From Rhodoferax sp. (GTDB lineage: Bacteria; Pseudomonadota; Gammaproteobacteria; Burkholderiales; Burkholderiaceae_C), in the NCBI GenBank assembly GCA_019449595.1, contig JAGRPL010000004.1, positions 496,001 through 560,000 on the forward strand: a stretch of 64,000 bases of DNA, written 5' to 3'. The notes under the pieces are model-generated. The model had not been told where the DNA came from, did not search any database, and was given only the letters and a program-made list of their open reading frames with translations. This document shows positions 54,499-64,000 of this stretch, piece by piece (within the stretch, counting starts at the first letter, position 1; each line of letters starts with the position of its first letter). The position numbers and the translations under genes are program-made.

Positions 54499-56679
54499 TT
54501 AAAAAGTCTCCCAATCGTCGTCGCTCGCCGCCCGGGCCGCCTTCACGGCCACTTTGGGGGCCGGTCTGGCCGTTGCCGTGCCCGGCCGGGCAACCGGTGC
54601 AGCCGGCGCCTTCTTGAGTTCGTTCTTCAAATGCACCACGGCAGCTTCCACCTTTTGGGATGCGCGGGAGAAGTTGGTGTCGTTGAACAGTTGCTGCTCT
54701 GCTTCGACGTAGGCACCCTGGTTGATCAGTTGGGCGACCTTGCCAGCTTCCTGGTGAAATTCACGGTGGGCCTCGATGAGGCTCACGAAGGACGGCTTGC
54801 CGCCAAAACTTTTCTGCCCCGAGCCGTACAGCCATTTGCCCAGTTCGCAGCGGTCGTCGCATCCGGCCACTTCGGCATCCATGGTCTCCTTGCGGGACGC
54901 TGCATTGCGCAATTTGGCGCGCCAGTTGGCGTGGGCCTCAATGGCGTTGTCCAGGTTGATTCCCACGCCCGCGCTACCCGCGGCCTTGCTGGCAAGGGGG
55001 GCGGGGGCGTGGCCCAAGGACGGGGTCCCGGTACGGCGCTCGGTGCCCTTGTAGGCGCTAGGCAGGGGGACCGCTGCGCGCGCAGGTGTCAGGCGCACCG
55101 CCGGGGCGATGACGGGGCTGGCCGATCGGACGTCGTTTTCCGACAGCTTGAATACCGCCACCGTCTGCACCAGTTCCTGGGCCTGGCTCTTGAGGCTGGA
55201 GGCCGCTGCCGCCATCTCCTCCACCAGCGCCGCATTCTGCTGCGTGGCCTGGTCCATCTGTGTCACCGCCTCGCCCACCTGGTTGACCCCGGCTGACTGC
55301 TCGGCGCTGGCCGCGCTGATCTCACCCATGATGTCGGTCACCCGCTTGATGCTGCTGACCACCTCGGTCATGGTGATACCGGCCTGGTCCACCAGGGCCG
55401 TGCCGTGCTCCACCCGCTCCACGCTGGCGCCAATGAGGTTCTTGATCTCCTTGGCGGCCTCGGCACTGCGTCCGGCCAGCGAGCGCACTTCCGATGCCAC
55501 CACGGCAAAGCCGCGGCCCTGCTCGCCGGCGCGGGCCGCTTCCACGGCCGCATTCAGGGCCAGGATGTTGGTCTGAAAGGCAATGCCGTCGATCACGCTG
55601 ATGATGTCGGAGATCTTGCGGCTGGACTCGTTGATGCCCTTCATGGTGTTGACCACCTGGCCGACGACCTCGCCGCCCTTGACGGCGACGGTGGAGGCGT
55701 TCATGGCCAGCTGATTGGCCTGGCGGGCGCTGTCGGCGTTTTGCTTGACGGTGGAGCCCAACTCCTCCATGGAGGCGGCGGTCTGTTCCAGAGCGCTGGC
55801 CTGCTGTTCGGTTCGGGCCGAGAGGTCGTTGTTGCCCTGGGCGATTTCGGCGCTGGCCGTGGCCACGCCGTCGGAGCCCTGGCGCACGGAGCTGACGACC
55901 TTGATCAGCGATTCACTCATGGCCGTGAGTGCCTTCATCAGGCGCGCCATTTCGTTGTCGCCCCGAACCTCAATAGTCTGGGTCAAGTCGCCTTGTGCCA
56001 CGGCGTAGGCAACCTCAACGGCTTTCTCCAGCGCACGCGAGAGGCCGCGGATGAGCAGGAAGCTCAGGAAGGCGGCAAAGGGCAGGCCCGCAGCCAGGGA
56101 GAACACGGCCAGGTTGCGGATGATCGTGTAGCGCTGGACGGCGGTGTCGTATTCTTCGGTGGCGACTTCCATCTGCAGCTTTTGCAGGGGCACTAGGCTG
56201 GCGCGCATCTTGTCGTACAGCGGGCTCAGCTTTTCGTTGCTCAGCTGGCGAGCCTCGATCAGGTTCAGGTCGCGCAGGGCGTCGAGTGTGGGCTTCATGC
56301 CCTGTTGCAGCGCGGTTGTGCGGTCCACGACAAAGGCCTTGGCGAGGGCCGCTTCCTTGTCGTCCATCTTGGTGGCCATATAGGCATCCCACAGCTTGGC
56401 GCTGCTGATCACGTTGGCATCAATTTCCTCCAGGTTCTTCTTGATGTTCCCGGGATCGGATTCCGCCAGCGAGTTGGACACCAGCAACTGGTTACGCAGC
56501 GTGACCCGCATGATCTCGTCGAGTTGTGTGACGGGTTGCATGCGGTCCACATACACCGAATTCAGCGCATCGTTGGCCTTGGCGATGCCATACAGGCCCA
56601 TGGCGGCACCAGCAATCAGCATGAGCGAAAGCATGCAGACCAGCATGACGAGTCGGGTCGATATCTTCAGGTTGTTCAT
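54499..56679 (-). CDS. Methyl-accepting chemotaxis protein with C-terminal CZB zinc-binding domain
   Basis: 4HB-like ligand domain, HAMP, MCP hairpin; NWRAKLRNA...CELGKWLYG...HREFHQEAG CZB motifs; C-terminal DWETF. Confidence 0.94.
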   Translation of the reverse strand: MNNLKISTRLVMLVCMLSLMLIAGAAMGLYGIAKANDALNSVYVDRMQPVTQLDEIMRVTLRNQLLVSNSLAESDPGNIKKNLEEIDANVISSAKLWDAYMATKMDDKEAALAKAFVVDRTTALQQGMKPTLDALRDLNLIEARQLSNEKLSPLYDKMRASLVPLQKLQMEVATEEYDTAVQRYTIIRNLAVFSLAAGLPFAAFLSFLLIRGLSRALEKAVEVAYAVAQGDLTQTIEVRGDNEMARLMKALTAMSESLIKVVSSVRQGSDGVATASAEIAQGNNDLSARTEQQASALEQTAASMEELGSTVKQNADSARQANQLAMNASTVAVKGGEVVGQVVNTMKGINESSRKISDIISVIDGIAFQTNILALNAAVEAARAGEQGRGFAVVASEVRSLAGRSAEAAKEIKNLIGASVERVEHGTALVDQAGITMTEVVSSIKRVTDIMGEISAASAEQSAGVNQVGEAVTQMDQATQQNAALVEEMAAAASSLKSQAQELVQTVAVFKLSENDVRSASPVIAPAVRLTPARAAVPLPSAYKGTERRTGTPSLGHAPAPLASKAAGSAGVGINLDNAIEAHANWRAKLRNAASRKETMDAEVAGCDDRCELGKWLYGSGQKSFGGKPSFVSLIEAHREFHQEAGKVAQLINQGAYVEAEQQLFNDTNFSRASQKVEAAVVHLKNELKKAPAAPVARPGTATARPAPKVAVKAARAASDDDWETF

Positions 56680-56918
56680 GGGGTTCGCGCCTTTGCCTTT
56701 GGTTTGCGATAGCGGGTCGGAGCCGGGGAATTCGCCAATAACAGTTTATCCAGTGACGTGGAGGATAGCCGGGTGTGGGGCAGAAAGGGATCAGGTTAAC
56801 CCGACCCAAGCCTGCAACTCGGCTTCAAAAAGCCTCCAGGGTGCCGTGCTTTGGTTCCAAACCTACAATTCTAGGTATTCCCCTTTTCGGACAATCACAG
56901 GAAACATCAGGAAATACC

Positions 56919-57443
56919 ATGGCTATTTACGAACTTGACCACATCTGCCCTCGCGTGGCGGAGTCTGCTTGGGTGGCGGACAGTGCGCAGGTAATGGGCA
57001 ATGTGGAGCTGGCGGAGGATGCCAGCGTCTGGTTTGGCGTGGTGATCCGCGGTGACACCGAAACCATCCAGATTGGCCGGGGCTCCAATATTCAGGACGC
57101 CAGCGTGCTCCACGCCGATATTGGCAAGCCGCTGGTCGTGGGGGACAACGTGACCGTGGGGCACAAGGTGATGCTGCACGGCTGCAGCATCGGCGACGGC
57201 TCGCTTATCGGCATCGGCGCCGTGGTGCTCAATGGCGCCAAGATCGGCAAGGGCTGCATTGTGGGCGCTGGCGCCCTGGTGACGGAAGGCAAGGAATTCC
57301 CGGACGGCTCCATGATCATCGGCAGCCCTGCCAAAGCCGTGCGCGAGCTGACCCAAGCCCAGCAAGACGGCCTCAAGATGAGTGCCCTTCATTACATCGA
57401 GAACGCGCGCCGCTTCAAGGCCGGTCTCAAGAAAATTGCATAA
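56919..57443 (+). CDS. Gamma-carbonic anhydrase family protein
   Basis: Left-handed beta-helix hexapeptides; [45 protein letters not shown]. Confidence 0.94.
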   Translation: MAIYELDHICPRVAESAWVADSAQVMGNVELAEDASVWFGVVIRGDTETIQIGRGSNIQDASVLHADIGKPLVVGDNVTVGHKVMLHGCSIGDGSLIGIGAVVLNGAKIGKGCIVGAGALVTEGKEFPDGSMIIGSPAKAVRELTQAQQDGLKMSALHYIENARRFKAGLKKIA

Positions 57444-57456
57444 GCGAGCGCAGAGC

Positions 57457-58446
57457 GTGTCTGAACTTCACAAATTCCTGTTCGATGGTTTGCCGGTGCG
57501 CGGCATGGTGGTGCGGCTGACCGATACCTGGACGGAGATCCTGCGGCGGCGGGCCTCCAACAGCAACACCGGTGCTTATGCCGAGCCGGTGCGCGACATG
57601 CTGGGCGAGATGGTGGCCGCGGCGGCGCTGATGCAGTCCAACATCAAGTTTGACGGCTCGCTGACCCTGCAGATCTTTGGCGATGGACCGGTTAAGCTGG
57701 CCGTCGTCGAGGTGCAGCCGGACCTGGCGCTGCGGGCCACGGCAACGGTGATCGGCAGCGTCGAGCCCACCACCACCCTGAGCCAGATGGTCAACGTGGC
57801 CAACGCCGGGCGCTGCGCCATCACGCTGGACCCCAACAGCAAGTTTCCCGGCCAGCAACCGTACCAGGGGGTTGTACCCCTGTTTGATGACCAGGGACAC
57901 AAGCTCGAAAAACTCAGCGCTGTGCTGGAGCACTACATGCTGCAGAGCGAGCAGCTTGACACCACACTGGTGCTGGCCGCCAACGACCAGGTGGCTGCAG
58001 GTCTGCTGATCCAGCGCCTGCCCATGGCAGGTTCCGGCAACCTGGCGGGCAGCATGGTCAGCAAGGAAAACGAGGACCAGATCGGTCTGAACGAGCACTA
58101 CAACCGCATTGCCATTCTGGCAGGCACCCTGCAGCGCGACGAACTGCTGACGCTGGACGTGGACACCATCTTGCGCCGCCTGTTCTGGGAGGAGCAGATC
58201 ACCCGCTTTGAGCCCCTGGTGGGCGATACGGCGCCGCACTTTGCCTGCACATGCAGCCGCGAACGGGTGGGCAAGATGATCGTGGGGTTGGGCCAGGAGG
58301 AGGCCCAGGGCATTCTGGCGGAACGCGCCGACATTGAGGTGGCGTGCGAGTTCTGCGGTGCCCAGTACCGGTTTGATGCGGTGGACGCAGCCCAGCTCTT
58401 TACCGCTGCGGTGCTCCGGGTGCCAGGGGGCACGGAGCCGCACTAA
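57457..58446 (+). CDS. hslO: Hsp33 redox-regulated chaperone
   Basis: FDGLPVRGMVVRL; C-terminal CTC...CEFC zinc switch; probable GTG start 57457. Confidence 0.94.
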   Translation: MSELHKFLFDGLPVRGMVVRLTDTWTEILRRRASNSNTGAYAEPVRDMLGEMVAAAALMQSNIKFDGSLTLQIFGDGPVKLAVVEVQPDLALRATATVIGSVEPTTTLSQMVNVANAGRCAITLDPNSKFPGQQPYQGVVPLFDDQGHKLEKLSAVLEHYMLQSEQLDTTLVLAANDQVAAGLLIQRLPMAGSGNLAGSMVSKENEDQIGLNEHYNRIAILAGTLQRDELLTLDVDTILRRLFWEEQITRFEPLVGDTAPHFACTCSRERVGKMIVGLGQEEAQGILAERADIEVACEFCGAQYRFDAVDAAQLFTAAVLRVPGGTEPH

Positions 58447-58478
58447 CCAGGGTGCAGGGGGGCGGACGTCCGGGCGCG

Positions 58479-58754
58479 CTATTTGGCGACCTGGACGTAA
58501 ATCTCGTTGGACTTGACCATGCCGAGTTCGGCGCGGGCCTTCTCCTCGACGATTTCCAGGCCCTCGTGCAGGTCGTTGATTTCCGCTGCCAGGCGCTCGT
58601 TGACCTGGGCCGCCTGCGCGTTGTTGCGCTTTTGCTCTTCCAGCTGTCCCGTCAAATGGGACACATTGGGCACGCTGCCCCGCCCAAACCACAATTGCCC
58701 GTGCACGATGACGAGCAGGGCAATCAAGGCGGCAGGAACGAGGCGAGCGCCCAC
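58479..58754 (-). CDS. ftsB: Cell division protein FtsB
   Basis: 91 aa, N-terminal TM plus coiled coil, downstream of eno. Confidence 0.9.
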   Translation of the reverse strand: MGARLVPAALIALLVIVHGQLWFGRGSVPNVSHLTGQLEEQKRNNAQAAQVNERLAAEINDLHEGLEIVEEKARAELGMVKSNEIYVQVAK

Positions 58755-58761
58755 GAAGCCG

Positions 58762-60057
<1,296 letters not shown>

Positions 60058-60092
60058 TTAAATAAAAAATCAAAAACTGGGTGGCAGAGGGG

Positions 60093-60950
60093 TCAGGCGC
60101 CGAAATGGTTTTCCAGAAAGCCGTTCTTCTTGGTCACGCGGTCCAGGTCGACCAGCGTTTCCAGCAGGGCCTTCATGTGTTTGAGGGGTACCGCGTTGGG
60201 GCCGTCGCTCATGGCTTTGGCAGGGTCCGGGTGGGTTTCCATGAACAGGCCGGCCACGCCCACGGCCACGGCCGCGCGGGCCAGAACCGGAACCATCTCG
60301 CGCTGGCCGCCGCTGCTGGTGCCCTGGCCACCGGGCAACTGCACCGAATGCGTGGCGTCAAACACCACCGGGGCACCGGTCTCGCGCATGATGGCCAGTG
60401 AGCGCATGTCGCTCACCAGATTGTTGTAGCCGAAGCTGGCGCCGCGCTCGCAGGCCATGAAGGCGTCCTCGGGCAGGCCCTTTTCGCGCGCGGCGGCACG
60501 GGCCTTGTCGATGACATTCTTCATGTCGTGGGGCGCGAGGAACTGGCCCTTCTTGATGTTCACCGGCTTGCCACTCTGGGCCACGGCGCGGATGAAGTCG
60601 GTCTGGCGACACAGGAAGGCGGGGGTCTGGAGCACATCCACCACAGAGGCCACCTGCGCAATCTGCACTTCGTCATGCACGTCGGTCAGCACCGGCAGGC
60701 CCAGTTCGCGCTTGACCTTGGCCAGGATCTCGAGCCCCTTGTCGATGCCGGGGCCGCGAAAGGTGCTGCCGCTGGAGCGGTTGGCCTTGTCAAAGCTGCT
60801 CTTGAAGATGAAGGGAATGCCCAGCGCGCTGGTGATTTCCTTGAGCGTGCCGGCCGTGTCCATCTGCAGCTGCTCGGACTCGATGACGCAGGGGCCGGCA
60901 ATCAGGAAAAACCGGTGCTCCAGTCCAATATCAAACCCACATAGCTTCAT
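60093..60950 (-). CDS. kdsA: 3-deoxy-8-phosphooctulonate synthase
   Basis: [32 protein letters not shown]. Confidence 0.97.
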   Translation of the reverse strand: MKLCGFDIGLEHRFFLIAGPCVIESEQLQMDTAGTLKEITSALGIPFIFKSSFDKANRSSGSTFRGPGIDKGLEILAKVKRELGLPVLTDVHDEVQIAQVASVVDVLQTPAFLCRQTDFIRAVAQSGKPVNIKKGQFLAPHDMKNVIDKARAAAREKGLPEDAFMACERGASFGYNNLVSDMRSLAIMRETGAPVVFDATHSVQLPGGQGTSSGGQREMVPVLARAAVAVGVAGLFMETHPDPAKAMSDGPNAVPLKHMKALLETLVDLDRVTKKNGFLENHFGA

Positions 60951-60951
60951 G

Positions 60952-62640
<1,689 letters not shown>

Positions 62641-62697
62641 TCAGGGAGGTGGTAAACGGAGATTATAAAGGTCAGGCTCTCTGCTACATTGCCACCC

Positions 62698-63921
62698 ATG
62701 AATGATCTTGCTGGAAAACACATTGTTTTGGGGCTGACCGGGGGGATTGCCTGCTACAAGGCAGCCGAATTGTGCCGCGCGCTGGTCAAGGAAGGGGCGA
62801 CGGTCCAGGTGGTCATGACCGAATCCGCCACCCAGTTCATCACGCCCGTGACCATGCAGGCGCTCTCCAACCGGCCGGTGTACGGTTCCCAGTGGGACGC
62901 CCGCGAACCCAACAACATGGCGCACATCAACCTCAGCCGGGAGGCCGATGCCATTCTCATTGCCCCCTGCAGTGCCGATTTCATGGCCAAGCTGCTGCAC
63001 GGCGGGGCCGACGACCTGCTGAGCCTGATGTGCCTGGCGCGCCCCCTGGACCGGGTGCCCCTGCTGATCGCCCCGGCCATGAACCGCGAAATGTGGGACC
63101 ACCCGGCGACCCAGCGCAACCGGGCCCAGTTGCAGGCGGACGGCTGCACCGTTTTGGGTGTGGGCACGGGCGACCAGGCGTGCGGCGAAACCGGCGATGG
63201 GCGCATGCTGGAACCCCAGGAGCTGCTGCAGGATGTGGTGGCCTTCTTCCAGCCCAAGGTGCTGGCGGGGCAGCACGTGCTGGTCACGGCCGGCCCCACC
63301 TTCGAGGCCATTGACCCGGTGCGCGGCATCACCAACCTGTCCAGCGGAAAAATGGGCTTTGCCATTGCCCGGGCGGCCCATGAGGCGGGCGCACAGGTCA
63401 CGTTGGTGGCCGGTCCCGTCAGCCTGTCGACCCCCAGGGGAGTGCAGCGCGTGGACGTGAAATCCGCATCCGATATGCTTGCAGCCTGCGTGGATGCTGC
63501 GCAGGCAGCTAGCATATTCATAGCAACGGCCGCTGTGGCCGACTGGCGGCCGGCCCAGCCGGCGGACCAGAAGATCAAGAAAGACGGCTCCGGCCTGCCC
63601 CCGGCGCTGGGCTTTGTGGAAAACGCCGACATTCTGGCTACCGTGGCCAGCTCGCCCCGGGCGCAAAGCGGGGCGCTGTATTGCGTCGGCTTTGCCGCGG
63701 AAAGCCACGACCTGCTGGCGCACGCCACGGCCAAGCGGGCCCGCAAAGGGGTGCCCTTGCTGGTGGGCAATATCGGCCCCGCCACCTTCGGTCAGGATGA
63801 CAACGCCCTGCTGCTGGTGGATGCGGCAGGCGCCAAGGAAATACCCCGCGCCTCCAAGCTGGCGCTGGCGCGCCTGCTGGTGGCCGAGATTGCCAGCCGT
63901 CTGCAGCCTTCTTCTTCCTGA
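62698..63921 (+). CDS. coaBC: Bifunctional phosphopantothenoylcysteine decarboxylase/phosphopantothenate-cysteine ligase
   Basis: KHIVLGLTGGIACYKAAEL, APAMN.EMW, GPTFEAIDPVRGITNLSSGKMG, TAAVADWRPA. Confidence 0.96.
   Translation: MNDLAGKHIVLGLTGGIACYKAAELCRALVKEGATVQVVMTESATQFITPVTMQALSNRPVYGSQWDAREPNNMAHINLSREADAILIAPCSADFMAKLLHGGADDLLSLMCLARPLDRVPLLIAPAMNREMWDHPATQRNRAQLQADGCTVLGVGTGDQACGETGDGRMLEPQELLQDVVAFFQPKVLAGQHVLVTAGPTFEAIDPVRGITNLSSGKMGFAIARAAHEAGAQVTLVAGPVSLSTPRGVQRVDVKSASDMLAACVDAAQAASIFIATAAVADWRPAQPADQKIKKDGSGLPPALGFVENADILATVASSPRAQSGALYCVGFAAESHDLLAHATAKRARKGVPLLVGNIGPATFGQDDNALLLVDAAGAKEIPRASKLALARLLVAEIASRLQPSSS
63496..63526 (-). repeat. Dispersed palindromic repeat, copy 8 (inside coaBC)
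   Basis: Reverse strand TTGCTATGAATATGCTAGCTGCCTGCGCAGC; gene strand encodes AQAASIFIA with two ATA codons. Confidence 0.75.
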
Positions 63922-63933
63922 AAAATGTGTTCC

Positions 63934-64000
63934 ATGAAAATTGACATCAAGATCATCGACAGCCGCCTGGCCGACCAGCTGCCCACCTACGCCACGCCCG
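63934..64000 (+). CDS. dut: dUTP diphosphatase, N-terminal fragment (truncated by window end)
   Basis: MKIDIKIIDSRLADQLPTYATP, follows coaBC. Confidence 0.85.
   Translation, partial: MKIDIKIIDSRLADQLPTYATP

Overview
The window is a GC-rich chromosomal segment, most likely from a betaproteobacterium of the Comamonadaceae/Burkholderiales (inferred from gene content and protein character). It is densely coding; I found no prophage, transposase, CRISPR, rRNA or tRNA. In order it contains: the end of the nuo operon (nuoL'-nuoM-nuoN-DUF2818-NUDIX-DUF1178); glutamate dehydrogenase; an MsbA-like ABC exporter; a small c-type cytochrome convergent with nirS (cytochrome cd1 nitrite reductase); a TonB-dependent receptor; an AttH/CrtC-like lipocalin; a TolC/MacA/MacB-type efflux cassette; an FtsX-type permease with a LolD-like ATPase; miaA; a MATE transporter; a GGDEF/EAL protein; RidA; EamA; mutL; SPOR, DUF3297, SDR and DedA proteins; amiC-tsaE divergent from queG; an MCP; a three-gene phosphorelay/HD-GYP cluster headed by a ~1711-aa multi-PAS hybrid kinase; a Bug receptor and xerD; a CHASE-PAS-GGDEF-EAL protein; a CZB MCP; gamma-carbonic anhydrase; hslO; ftsB-eno-kdsA-pyrG; coaBC and the start of dut. 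The most unusual signals are at DNA level: (1) a dispersed ~30-bp imperfect palindrome family (approximate consensus TGCTAY-N8-10-AGCTGnCnGCGCAG) in at least 8 copies, six of them translated inside genes (FtsX permease, miaA, mutL twice, amiC, coaBC); (2) an 88-bp element in the mutL linker made of perfect 23-bp inverted repeats around a 42-nt spacer; (3) a 780-bp PAS-PAS duplication inside the giant sensor kinase; (4) an Att-like transporter/lipocalin set apparently split by an oppositely oriented efflux cassette.
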